Below are positions 17,658 to 25,287 of a stretch of 32,917 nucleotides of DNA, piece after piece; position 1 is the first letter of the stretch; every line of letters begins with the position of its first letter. Source of the DNA: Candidatus Mediterraneibacter excrementavium (GTDB lineage: Bacteria; Bacillota; Clostridia; Lachnospirales; Lachnospiraceae); the NCBI GenBank assembly GCA_019120275.1, contig DWVL01000070.1, positions 1 to 32,917 of the forward strand, given 5' to 3'. The notes under the pieces are model-generated. The model saw only the letters and a list, made by a program, of their open reading frames with translations. It had not been told where the DNA came from and made no database searches. The position numbers were made by a program, and so were the translations under genes.

Positions 17658-17679
17658 GTCAGGACTGAAGTGTTATGAT
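17651..17679 (+). promoter_or_regulatory. Promoter of the radical SAM - DUF4364 operon
   Basis: On the plus strand TTGTCA (17651-17656) and TATGAT (17674-17679) are spaced by exactly 17 nt. Transcription would start near 17686, about 50 nt before the ATG at 17735. The -35 hexamer overlaps that of the rho promoter on the other strand, and a perfect dyad covers the -10 and start region. Confidence 0.75.
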
Positions 17680-17693
17680 ATCCCATATCATAA
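17673..17693. promoter_or_regulatory. Candidate operator: perfect 9+3+9 dyad over the -10 and start site
   Basis: TTATGATAT (17673-17681), a CCC centre (17682-17684) and ATATCATAA (17685-17693) form a perfect inverted repeat. It covers the -10 box and the predicted start site of the radical SAM operon, the classical position of a repressor operator. The binding protein is unknown; the winged-helix DUF4364 protein encoded second in the operon is a natural candidate for autoregulation. Confidence 0.6.
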
Positions 17694-17734
17694 TGCCAGG
17701 GGCAACAATCTAAACCTACAGGAGCTGCCGCGTA

Positions 17735-18658
17735 ATGCGTTGGGGAGAGAAGCGATATCATTCCCTGGACTGGGAACTGAAACATACATTTGGTGAAAAA
17801 ATATATAAGATCACTCTGAACGGGGGAATGACCTGTCCGAACCGCGACGGGCGAACCGGCACCGGAGGCTGTATCTTCTGCAGCGCTTCCGGATCCGGTG
17901 ATTTTGCCGGCGATGCCTCCCTGTCTGTCACAGAACAGCTGGCCCGCGGCAAAGCCGAATTGCAGAAAAAGCGGCCGATCCGCTCCTACATCGCCTATTT
18001 TCAGGCCTTTACCAACACATATGCGCCGGTAGAATATCTGGAAAAAATTTTTACGGAAGCAATCTCAGATCCGGACGTCAGGATCCTTTCCATTGCCACC
18101 CGCCCGGACTGTCTCGGCCAGGATGTACTGGAGCTGCTCGCCCGGCTGAACCGGATCAAACCAGTCTGGGTGGAACTTGGACTGCAGACGATCCATCCGA
18201 GAACCGCAGAACTGATCCGGCGCGGTTATCCGCTTAAAACCTTCGACCAGGCAGTAAAGGATCTGCGCGCTGCCGGGATCACCGTTATCGTACATGTGAT
18301 CCTCTTTCTGCCGGGTGAGACAGAAGAAATGATGCTGCAGACACTGGAACATCTGAACCGGGCAGACATCCAGGGGATCAAGCTTCAGCTCCTTCATATA
18401 CTGAAAGGGACCGATCTGGCGCGGCTCTATGAAGCCGAACCATTCCATGTTCCGGACATGGATGAATATATCCGTCTGCTTGGCCGCTGTATCTGCATGC
18501 TGCGGCCGGATCTCGTCATCCACCGTCTGACCGGGGACGGGCCGAAAGATCTTCTGACCGCTCCCATGTGGACCGGCGCCAAACGCACTGTATTAAACAA
18601 TCTCCACGGATATCTGAAAGAAAACGATCTGTGGCAGGGAAAGGAATACCATGGCTGA
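17735..18658 (+). CDS. TIGR01212 family radical SAM protein (YtqA/YhcC-like)
   Basis: This is a radical SAM protein of the TIGR01212 group. The cluster cysteines follow the group's unusual spacing: Cys34, Cys46 and Cys49 in CPNRDGRTGTGGCIFC, CX11CX2C rather than CX3CX2C. Later segments typical of the family are IAYFQAFTNTYAP, ILSIATRPDC, VWVELGLQTIH and HVILFLPGETEEMM. Length 307 is normal. Homologues are often placed with tRNA or cofactor modification, but the reaction is not established from this sequence. Start ATG 17735 has AGGAG 10 nt upstream. Its 3' end overlaps the DUF4364 gene by 8 bp. Confidence 0.93.
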   Translation: MRWGEKRYHSLDWELKHTFGEKIYKITLNGGMTCPNRDGRTGTGGCIFCSASGSGDFAGDASLSVTEQLARGKAELQKKRPIRSYIAYFQAFTNTYAPVEYLEKIFTEAISDPDVRILSIATRPDCLGQDVLELLARLNRIKPVWVELGLQTIHPRTAELIRRGYPLKTFDQAVKDLRAAGITVIVHVILFLPGETEEMMLQTLEHLNRADIQGIKLQLLHILKGTDLARLYEAEPFHVPDMDEYIRLLGRCICMLRPDLVIHRLTGDGPKDLLTAPMWTGAKRTVLNNLHGYLKENDLWQGKEYHG

Positions 18659-19163
18659 AACATTTACGCTCTACAAACTGATCATCTTATACATGCTGAA
18701 CAAAGTGGACTTTCCGCTGACCACGTCCCAGATCTCTGAATTCATTCTCGACGAGGGTTACACAAGCTATTTCAAACTCCAGGAAACGCTCGCCGAACTT
18801 TCTGATTCCGGGCTCATACGCAAGGAATCCACACACAACCGGACGCTGTATCATCTGACCGAAAACGGTGCGGAAACGATCCACTTTTTCAACAGGAATC
18901 TTCCGCCGGCGATCCGCCGGGACATTGACGGATATCTGAAAGAAAAGCAGTTCGATCTCAAAGAGGAGGCTTCTGTCAAATCGGACTATTACATGACTCA
19001 GACGCACGAATATGAAGTCCGCTGCCGCATCGAGGAGAACGGCTCCAATCTTATCGACCTGAAGCTGACTGTTCCGACTGCGCAGGAGGCAGAGGCGATC
19101 GCCAATCGCTGGAATGCACGAAGCCAGGAGATCTACACCCTACTCCTCACGAATCTTCTTTAA
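18651..19163 (+). CDS. DUF4364 winged-helix protein, probable transcriptional regulator
   Basis: The 170-residue protein has an N-terminal winged-helix look: residues 1-75 contain a helix rich in hydrophobic residues (LYKLIILYMLNKVDFPLTTSQ), a recognition-helix-like stretch (TSYFKLQETLAELSDSGLI) and a wing (YHLTENGAETIHFF). The C-terminal half is mixed alpha/beta. It belongs to the DUF4364 family of Clostridia. The start ATG at 18651 lies inside the last codons of the radical SAM gene (8-bp overlap). Its last 24 bp overlap the end of rarA on the other strand. I infer, but cannot show, that it regulates its own operon through the dyad at 17673-17693. Confidence 0.88.
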   Translation: MAETFTLYKLIILYMLNKVDFPLTTSQISEFILDEGYTSYFKLQETLAELSDSGLIRKESTHNRTLYHLTENGAETIHFFNRNLPPAIRRDIDGYLKEKQFDLKEEASVKSDYYMTQTHEYEVRCRIEENGSNLIDLKLTVPTAQEAEAIANRWNARSQEIYTLLLTNLL

Positions 19164-20456
19164 ATACGCACGGATCTGTCTTTCATATCCAAGCACGCCG
19201 GGTTCATAGAATCTGGCGTCTTTTATTTCATCCGGAAGATACTGCTGTTTCACATAATGTCCGGGATAATCATGGGCGTACCTGTAGCCGGTCCCGTGTC
19301 CAAGCTTTGCCGCTCCTTTATAGTGCGCGTCCTGCAGATGCACAGGGACTGTTGTCCGGCAGCGCTTCACCGACTCATTTGCCGCAAATATCGCATTACA
19401 TGCGGAATTGCTCTTCGGAGCGCAGGCCACATAAGTCACCGCCTGCGATAAAATGATCTGGGATTCGGGCATACCGATGCGTTCTACCGCCTGGGCAGCA
19501 GCCACCGCTACCGTAAGCGCCATGGGGTCCGCATTTCCCACGTCCTCCGATGCACAGATCATGATCCTCCGCGCGATGAACCGTACATCCTCACCCGCAT
19601 ACAGCATCTTTGCCAGATAGTAAACCGCAGCATCCGGATCAGATCCCCGCATACTCTTGATAAAAGCGGAAATGATATCGTAATGATTATCTCCGCGCTT
19701 ATCATAATTGACCACACGTTTCTGGATGCATTCCGATGCCACATCGACTGTGATATGGATCAGTCCGTCATCGCTCCGGTCTGTTGTCAGGATGCCCAGT
19801 TCGACCGCATTCAGCGCACTCCTCGCATCCCCGCCCGCTATATCAGCCAGGAATTCAAGCGCATCCTCATCGATCTGCGCACGAAAGCTGCCCATCCCTT
19901 TTTCCGTATCGCTGACCGCCCTTCTCAGCAGCGTCTTGATATCTTCCTTTTCCAGCGGCCTGAGTTCAAAAATCACGGATCTGGAGATCAGCGCGCTGTT
20001 CACCTCAAAATACGGGTTCTCTGTCGTGGCGCCGATCAGGATCACCGTCCCGTCCTCTACAAACGGAAGAAGGTAGTCCTGCTGTCCTTTGTTGAACCGA
20101 TGGATCTCATCAATGAAAAGGATCGTCTTCTTTCCATACATTCCCTGCAGATCTCTGGCTTCTTTTATAACCTCTTCCATATCCTTCTTACCGGCTGAAG
20201 TTGCATTGATCTGCTTAAACGCAGCGCTGGTCGTATTTGCGATGACTCTGGCCAGCGTTGTTTTCCCGGTTCCCGGCGGTCCGTAAAAAATGACGGAACT
20301 CAGCTTATCCGCCCGGATCGCCCGGTACAAAAGCTTATCCCTGCCAATGATATGCTGCTGTCCCACCACTTCATCCAGAGATGCCGGACGCATCCGGGAA
20401 GCAAGCGGCGCCTCCTTCTCCTTATTTGTCTCCCGCATATAGTCAAATAAATCCAT
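19140..20456 (-). CDS. rarA: Replication-associated recombination protein A (RarA/MgsA AAA+ ATPase)
   Basis: This AAA+ ATPase acts at stalled replication forks. The 438-residue protein starts with PLASRMRPASLDEVVGQQHI, then has Walker A FYGPPGTGKTTLAR, Walker B ILFIDEIHRFNKGQQD, sensor 1 LIGATTENPYFEVNSAL and the arginine-finger segment SRSVIFEL. The C-terminal tetramerisation region begins around VVNYDKRGDNHYD and contains RIMICASEDVGNADP. The start ATG is at 20456 with GGAAAG about 10 nt upstream. It follows tcdA by 20 bp. Its last codons overlap the convergent DUF4364 gene, leaving no intergenic terminator. Confidence 0.96.
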   Translation of the reverse strand: MDLFDYMRETNKEKEAPLASRMRPASLDEVVGQQHIIGRDKLLYRAIRADKLSSVIFYGPPGTGKTTLARVIANTTSAAFKQINATSAGKKDMEEVIKEARDLQGMYGKKTILFIDEIHRFNKGQQDYLLPFVEDGTVILIGATTENPYFEVNSALISRSVIFELRPLEKEDIKTLLRRAVSDTEKGMGSFRAQIDEDALEFLADIAGGDARSALNAVELGILTTDRSDDGLIHITVDVASECIQKRVVNYDKRGDNHYDIISAFIKSMRGSDPDAAVYYLAKMLYAGEDVRFIARRIMICASEDVGNADPMALTVAVAAAQAVERIGMPESQIILSQAVTYVACAPKSNSACNAIFAANESVKRCRTTVPVHLQDAHYKGAAKLGHGTGYRYAHDYPGHYVKQQYLPDEIKDARFYEPGVLGYERQIRAYLKKIREE

Positions 20457-20476
20457 ATCCTGTCATCTTTCCTGCT

Positions 20477-21208
20477 TCAAACGATCTGAATTCCGGCGAG
20501 CGTTCTTATCACTTCACCTGCGATCAGGAGCCCTGCCACAGGCGGAACAAACGAAACGCTCCCCGGAATGGATCTTCTCACACCGCTGTCTTCGTCCGTG
20601 CTGCGCCCGCTCACATCCACCGGCTTTTCTTTGGAATAAAGTACGTTCAGATGCGTGATCCCCCTCTGCTTCAGTTCCCTGCGCATGACCCGGCAGAGCG
20701 GGCACACGCTCGTATCCGCCAGATCTGCGATCTCAAACAGTTCCGGATGAAGCTTGTTGCCCGTTCCCATACTGCTGATCAGCGGGATCCCGCGTTTCAG
20801 CGTTTCTTCCGCCAGCGCGATCTTCGCGCTCACTGTATCGATGGCATCGACCACGTAATCCACCTCCGGCTCCGCATCCAGGATCTCTCCCAGGTTGTCC
20901 GGCAGGACAAATGTCTCATATGTGGTTACCCGGATCGATGGATCGATATCCCTGATCCTTTTCCGCATCACATCCGTCTTCATTCGCCCGATGGTGCTGT
21001 GGTAAGCGATCGACTGGCGGTTGATATTGGTGATCGACACCGCATCATTATCGATCAGCACCAGCCTTCCGATGCCGCTCCTTGCAAGCGCCTCGATACA
21101 GTGGGAGCCCACGCCGCCCACACCAAATATCATAACAGCGGCCTCTCTCAGCCTTGCCACCCCTTCTTCTCCGAGCAGAAGTTCTGTTCTCGAATACTGA
21201 TCTGCCAT
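20477..21208 (-). CDS. tcdA: tRNA threonylcarbamoyladenosine dehydratase (ThiF/E1-like)
   Basis: This is an E1-like ATP-dependent dehydratase that cyclises t6A37 of tRNAs to ct6A. It carries the nucleotide-binding GVGGVGSHCIEALARSGIG, the LIDNDAVSITNINRQ segment with its Asp and Arg, VVDAIDTVSAKI, and CPLCRVMRRELK with a cysteine pair, in the order expected for YgdL/TcdA proteins. An ideal AGGAGG lies 6 nt before the ATG at 21208, giving 243 residues, so the longer frame from 21232 is rejected. It starts 13 bp after the AraC stop, with its ribosome binding site in the gap. Another ThiF-family function cannot be fully excluded. Confidence 0.9.
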   Translation of the reverse strand: MADQYSRTELLLGEEGVARLREAAVMIFGVGGVGSHCIEALARSGIGRLVLIDNDAVSITNINRQSIAYHSTIGRMKTDVMRKRIRDIDPSIRVTTYETFVLPDNLGEILDAEPEVDYVVDAIDTVSAKIALAEETLKRGIPLISSMGTGNKLHPELFEIADLADTSVCPLCRVMRRELKQRGITHLNVLYSKEKPVDVSGRSTDEDSGVRRSIPGSVSFVPPVAGLLIAGEVIRTLAGIQIV

Positions 21209-21221
21209 CTCTGCCTCCTGT

Positions 21222-22070
21222 TCAATCTTCAAATGTCACGGAATGTTCTTTCCGGTATTCAGAAGGACTGACGCCTTTCTGTTTCCGGAAAGCCTTTGAA
21301 AAGTAAAGATTATTTTCAAATCCTACCGAATAAGCGATCGTCGAAATCGACAGATCCGTCTCCCGCAGCAGACGGCAGGCCTGTTTGATCCGGTATGACG
21401 TCAGGTAATCCTTCGGCGACCGCCGCATATAACTCTGGAACGAGCGGAACAGATGGCTCCTGCTTATTCCGACATAATAAGCGATATCTTCAACAGTAAC
21501 CGGATAGGAATAATTCGTCTCTATATAGCTCATTGCTTTCTCAACATAGACCATATGTGCATCTTTCTCAGGCATGCTCCGCTCCGCGTAATGCATGAAA
21601 ACAGCCAGCAGACTGTACAGGCTTCCTGTCATGGCAACCGAAGACTCATAAGTATTGCCTTTATTGAGATAAATCTGCTCCAGTCCCCTGCGGATCTCAT
21701 CCGCCGGGATCCTGCCTTTCAGGATATACGGCACATCACGGCTGAAGCCGGTGTTCCGTATGATCGATGCGGCATCCGACCCCATAAACCCCGCCCAGCA
21801 GTATTCCCACGGCTCATCTTTGTCCGCCTGATACTGAAGTTCTGTTCCGGGAAACAAAATAAACGTATCGCCCGCACTCAGGCGCACCGATACATTTCCC
21901 ATCGTGTACACGCCGCTTCCTGAAAGAATATGATGGATGCAGTAGTGATCCCTGATACCCGGCCCCCACTGATACTCCGGCTCGCATTTCTGATAACCGA
22001 CATTATAGACAGAAAGCGAACTTAGAAAATCTTCCCCGACTTTATATGAATATTTGTATGAATCCGCCAT
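21222..22070 (-). CDS. AraC family transcriptional regulator (likely galactose-operon regulator)
   Basis: The 282-residue protein has an N-terminal cupin-type sensing domain (HHILSGSGVYTMGNVSVRLSAGD, then FILFPGTELQYQAD) and a C-terminal pair of HTH motifs (VTVEDIAYYVGISRSHLFRSFQ and SISTIAYSVGFENNLYFSKAF), ending in KGVSPSEYRKE. It is divergent from galK, so regulation of galKT by a sugar ligand is the likely role. The frame opens at 22115, but that ATG overlaps a TATAAT box; the ATG at 22070 has AAGGTG 9-10 nt upstream and is preferred. tcdA and rarA follow in the same direction. Confidence 0.92.
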   Translation of the reverse strand: MADSYKYSYKVGEDFLSSLSVYNVGYQKCEPEYQWGPGIRDHYCIHHILSGSGVYTMGNVSVRLSAGDTFILFPGTELQYQADKDEPWEYCWAGFMGSDAASIIRNTGFSRDVPYILKGRIPADEIRRGLEQIYLNKGNTYESSVAMTGSLYSLLAVFMHYAERSMPEKDAHMVYVEKAMSYIETNYSYPVTVEDIAYYVGISRSHLFRSFQSYMRRSPKDYLTSYRIKQACRLLRETDLSISTIAYSVGFENNLYFSKAFRKQKGVSPSEYRKEHSVTFED

Positions 22071-22113
22071 TCCGCACAACACCTTCTGAATCTGTATTCT
22101 TTCCAACAAGAGC

Positions 22114-22143
22114 ATTATAATACAGGCGCTCCTCTTTGTGCAA
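22114..22143 (-). promoter_or_regulatory. Predicted promoter of the AraC - tcdA - rarA run
   Basis: On the minus strand TTGCAC (22143-22138) and a perfect TATAAT (22119-22114) are separated by 18 nt, about 40 nt ahead of the chosen AraC start. The -10 box overlaps the upstream in-frame ATG, which argues that this ATG is not used. Confidence 0.6.
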
Positions 22144-22174
22144 CATTTTTACATAAATCTGCACGTAATTTGTA

Positions 22175-22203
22175 TAGACTCCGCTCTGCTGTCCGGTTAT
22201 ACT
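22175..22203 (+). promoter_or_regulatory. Possible galK promoter
   Basis: TAGACT (22175-22180) and TATACT (22198-22203) are spaced by 17 nt on the plus strand, about 50 nt before the galK ATG. The -35 is weak (4/6), as expected of an activator-dependent promoter. The AT-rich stretch 22140-22175 next to it could hold AraC sites, but I could not define a clear repeat. Confidence 0.45.
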
Positions 22204-22254
22204 TATTTATAGAACATACTGATTCATATTTTCATAAATGAGGAGGATCATCAG

Positions 22255-23424
22255 ATGAAACAGAAACTGTTTGACAAATTTGCTGAACTTTTCGGAAGTG
22301 CTGACGGCGCGCGCTTCTATTTCTCACCGGGACGTGTCAATCTGATCGGAGAGCACACGGACTACAACGGCGGCCATGTATTCCCCTGCGCTCTTACCAT
22401 GGGTACTTACGGCGCAGCCCGGAAGCGCGACGACCGCCTGGTCCACTTCTATTCCATGAATCTTGACAAGTTCGGTGTGGTAGAAGCATCGCTTGACGAT
22501 CTGACCAACAAAAAAGCATACAACTGGGCCAACTACCCGCTCGGCGTAGTCTGGGCCTTTGCAGAGAAAGGGCATCCGATCGAAACCGGCTTTGATATGG
22601 TGATCTGGGGCAATATCCCGAACGGATCCGGTCTTTCCTCTTCCGCTTCCCTGGAAGTTCTGACCGGCGTCATCCTTACGGACCTGTTCGGGATCACAGA
22701 CCTTACCATGACAGATCTTGCACTGATCGGACAGTATTCCGAAAACAACTTCAGCGGCTGCAACTGCGGCATCATGGATCAGTTCGCCGTTGCAATGGGC
22801 AAAAAAGATAATGCGATCTTCCTCGACACAAATACAATGAACTATGAATATGCACCGATCCATCTGGAAGACGCGAAGATTGTGATCACGAACAGTAAAG
22901 TAAAGCACAGCCTGGTGGATTCCGCCTATAATGACCGGCGCCGCGAATGTACGGAAGCGCTTGCCGCACTGAAGACCCGGCTCGATATCAACGCTCTCGG
23001 TGACCTGACGCCGGAAGAATTCGAGGCAAATAAGACCCTCATCAGCGATCCCATCCAGCTGAAACGCGCAAAACACGCCGTATATGAAAACCAGCGCACC
23101 ATCGATGCGGTGGCAGCCCTGAAAGACGGCGATATCGAAAAATTCGGACAGCTTATGAACCAGTCCCACACCTCTCTCCGTGACGATTACGAAGTATCCT
23201 GTGAGGAAATCGACATCCTTGTCGACCTTGCATGGAAGATCCCAGGCGTCATCGGCTCCCGCATCACCGGAGGCGGCTTCGGCGGCTGCACGGTCAGCAT
23301 CGTCAAAAATGACGCAGTAGACCGGTTTATCAGCGAGATCGGCAGGATCTACAGCGAAAAGGTCGGACATGAGGCTGAATTCTATACTGTGGACATCGGC
23401 GACGGTGCTTCAAGGATCGATTAA
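22255..23424 (+). CDS. galK: Galactokinase
   Basis: This GHMP-family kinase phosphorylates galactose to galactose-1-phosphate, the first Leloir step. The signature GRVNLIGEHTDYNGG lies at about residues 26-40, the ATP-binding GHMP motif IPNGSGLSSSASLEV around 120-135, the catalytic aspartate in CGIMDQFAVAMG near 175, and the C-terminal motif ITGGGFGGCTVS near 337-348. Length 389 is standard. GAGGAGGAT lies about 9 nt before the ATG. It is followed by galT after 26 bp. The AraC regulator is divergent. No galE or galM is in the window. Confidence 0.97.
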   Translation: MKQKLFDKFAELFGSADGARFYFSPGRVNLIGEHTDYNGGHVFPCALTMGTYGAARKRDDRLVHFYSMNLDKFGVVEASLDDLTNKKAYNWANYPLGVVWAFAEKGHPIETGFDMVIWGNIPNGSGLSSSASLEVLTGVILTDLFGITDLTMTDLALIGQYSENNFSGCNCGIMDQFAVAMGKKDNAIFLDTNTMNYEYAPIHLEDAKIVITNSKVKHSLVDSAYNDRRRECTEALAALKTRLDINALGDLTPEEFEANKTLISDPIQLKRAKHAVYENQRTIDAVAALKDGDIEKFGQLMNQSHTSLRDDYEVSCEEIDILVDLAWKIPGVIGSRITGGGFGGCTVSIVKNDAVDRFISEIGRIYSEKVGHEAEFYTVDIGDGASRID

Positions 23425-23450
23425 GATTTTCTGAAAGGAGAGATCAGGAT

Positions 23451-24941
23451 ATGCTTTACGAATCAATTAAGAAACTGGTACAGTACGGGATCGACACTGG
23501 ACTTATGCCTGAAAGCGAGCGCGTCTATGCGACTAATCTTCTGCTTGATCTGATGCAGGAGGACGATTATGAAGACGTGGAATGCGACCTGAATGACATC
23601 GTACTGGAAGATGTTTTAAAAGATCTGCTTGATGAGGCGGTAAAACGCGGGATCATCGAAGACAGCATTACCTACCGGGATCTTTTTGACACAAAACTGA
23701 TGAACTGCCTTGTACCGCGCCCGGCACAGATCCAGGAGGCATTCTGGAAAGAATATGAGAAATCTCCGGAAGACGCCACCGCTTACTACTACAAGTTGAG
23801 CCAGGACAGCGATTATATCCGCCGCTACCGCATCGCCCGCGACCGCAAATGGACCGTGGATACCGAGTACGGAACGCTGGACATCACCATCAACCTGTCC
23901 AAACCGGAGAAAGACCCGAAGGCGATCGCAGCCGCAGGCGCTGCAAAATCATCCTCCTATCCGAAATGCCAGCTCTGCATGGAGAATGAAGGATACGCCG
24001 GCCGCGTCAATCATCCGGCCCGTGAGAACCACCGGATCATCCCGATCACCATCCAGGGAAATAAATGGGGATTCCAGTATTCCCCGTATGTTTATTACAA
24101 TGAGCACTGCATCGTATTCAACGGTCAGCATGTGCCGATGAAGATCGACCGCAGCGCATTTGCGAAGCTTTTTGATTTCATCAAACTGTTCCCGCATTAC
24201 TTCCTCGGCTCCAACGCCGATCTGCCGATCGTCGGCGGATCCATCTTAAGCCACGATCATTTCCAGGGCGGACACTATACATTCGCCATGGCGAAAGCGC
24301 CGGTCACGGAGCACTTCACCATCGCCGGATACGAAGATGTGGAGGCCGGCATCGTAAAATGGCCGCTGTCCGTGATCCGTCTGCGCGGAAAAGACACGGA
24401 ACGCATCATTGACCTGGCCGACCACATCCTCGGGAAATGGCGCTCCTACACTGACGAGGAAGCATTTATCTTCGCCGAGACAGACGGAACGCCGCACAAC
24501 ACGATCACGCCGATCGCACGCATGAAAGACGGTATGTATGAACTGGACCTGACTCTGCGGAACAATATCACCACAGAGGAGCACCCGCTGGGCGTCTATC
24601 ATCCCCACGCGAAGCTTCATCACATCAAGAAAGAAAACATCGGTCTGATCGAAGTCATGGGACTCGCCGTGCTTCCGGCACGTCTGAAAGGCGAGATGGA
24701 ACTGCTGAAAGAGTACATCCTCGAAGGCAAAGACATCCGAAGCAATGAACAGATTGAGAAACACGCGGACTGGGTGGACGAATTCCTGCCCTCCTATCCG
24801 GAGATCAATGCAGACAATATCGATCACATCCTGGAACAGGAAGTCGGAAAAGTCTTCTGCCAGGTACTGGAAGACGCAGGCGTCTACAAGTACAACGAAG
24901 AAGGACTCAGGGCATTCCACCGGTTCATCGATGTACTTTAA
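23451..24941 (+). CDS. galT: UTP-hexose-1-phosphate uridylyltransferase (GalT family 2)
   Basis: This enzyme exchanges UMP between UDP-glucose and galactose-1-phosphate. At 496 residues it belongs to the Gram-positive type 2 GalT family rather than the 350-residue E. coli type. The family's active-site region GGSILSHDHFQGGHYTFAM lies near residues 264-282, and LVPRPAQIQEAFW, CQLCMENEGYAGRVNHPARE and the C-terminal EVMGLAVLPARLK are typical. The start ATG has GAAAGGAGAG upstream. It is the last gene of the operon, ending about 40 bp before a strong terminator. It is separated from galK by 26 bp, so co-transcription is expected. Confidence 0.96.
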   Translation: MLYESIKKLVQYGIDTGLMPESERVYATNLLLDLMQEDDYEDVECDLNDIVLEDVLKDLLDEAVKRGIIEDSITYRDLFDTKLMNCLVPRPAQIQEAFWKEYEKSPEDATAYYYKLSQDSDYIRRYRIARDRKWTVDTEYGTLDITINLSKPEKDPKAIAAAGAAKSSSYPKCQLCMENEGYAGRVNHPARENHRIIPITIQGNKWGFQYSPYVYYNEHCIVFNGQHVPMKIDRSAFAKLFDFIKLFPHYFLGSNADLPIVGGSILSHDHFQGGHYTFAMAKAPVTEHFTIAGYEDVEAGIVKWPLSVIRLRGKDTERIIDLADHILGKWRSYTDEEAFIFAETDGTPHNTITPIARMKDGMYELDLTLRNNITTEEHPLGVYHPHAKLHHIKKENIGLIEVMGLAVLPARLKGEMELLKEYILEGKDIRSNEQIEKHADWVDEFLPSYPEINADNIDHILEQEVGKVFCQVLEDAGVYKYNEEGLRAFHRFIDVL

Positions 24942-24982
24942 GCAGATGCGATCTGAACAATGCTGATAACCCTCTCATAAAT

Positions 24983-25022
24983 ACAGCCCGGGCCGGAACG
25001 ATGATGTTCCGGCCCGGGCTGT
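24983..25022 (+). terminator. Strong hairpin terminator after galT
   Basis: A perfect 17-bp GC-rich stem: ACAGCCCGGGCCGGAAC (24983-24999) pairs with GTTCCGGCCCGGGCTGT (25006-25022) around a 6-nt loop. On the plus strand a moderately U-rich stretch (TGCATTCATTCTG) follows; on the minus strand it would be ATTTATGAG. The stem is far longer than usual, so it may also act as an mRNA 3' stabiliser. Confidence 0.8.
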
Positions 25023-25287
25023 TGCATTCATTCTGTAATTATCCATCTGAACATTCAAAATCATTCTTGTACTTCATCAACATATATGTTACTCTATCTT
25101 TACCATCTTTCTAAACGATGGCAGGGGATTTAATCTTTCTAAATTTTCTACTCCACTTTCGGAGTATATTTCATCAGCAGTTAAAATCAATGAACGGAGT
25201 GTGATGCCATTGAGCGTAGAAAAACAATAAATTATTTATCAGTTATTGCGTAACGAGAACTTGTAGTATTATACTAAAGGAGAACAC
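25023..25287. other. AT-rich spacer with no clear gene between the gal terminator and the broken Rpn-like gene
   Basis: The galT-to-pseudogene gap (24942-25287) is the only stretch above 300 bp without an intact gene apart from its terminator. The AT content rises sharply here. The minus strand is open for 49 codons from 25235 to a TAA at 25089 (ending PLPSFRKMVKIE) but has no plausible start codon or ribosome binding site; it could be the tail of a decayed gene. Just before the pseudogene, AAAGGAGAACAC provides a good ribosome binding site, but no convincing promoter is seen. Confidence 0.4.

Noticed and set aside
22255-24941. Missing galE as a sign of a broken Leloir pathway
   Set aside because: galE is often located elsewhere in Clostridia; both genes present are intact.
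25089-25235. 49-codon open frame on the minus strand in the AT-rich spacer
   Set aside because: There is no ATG, GTG or TTG with a ribosome binding site near its start; at most a gene remnant, so it is only mentioned in the spacer entry.
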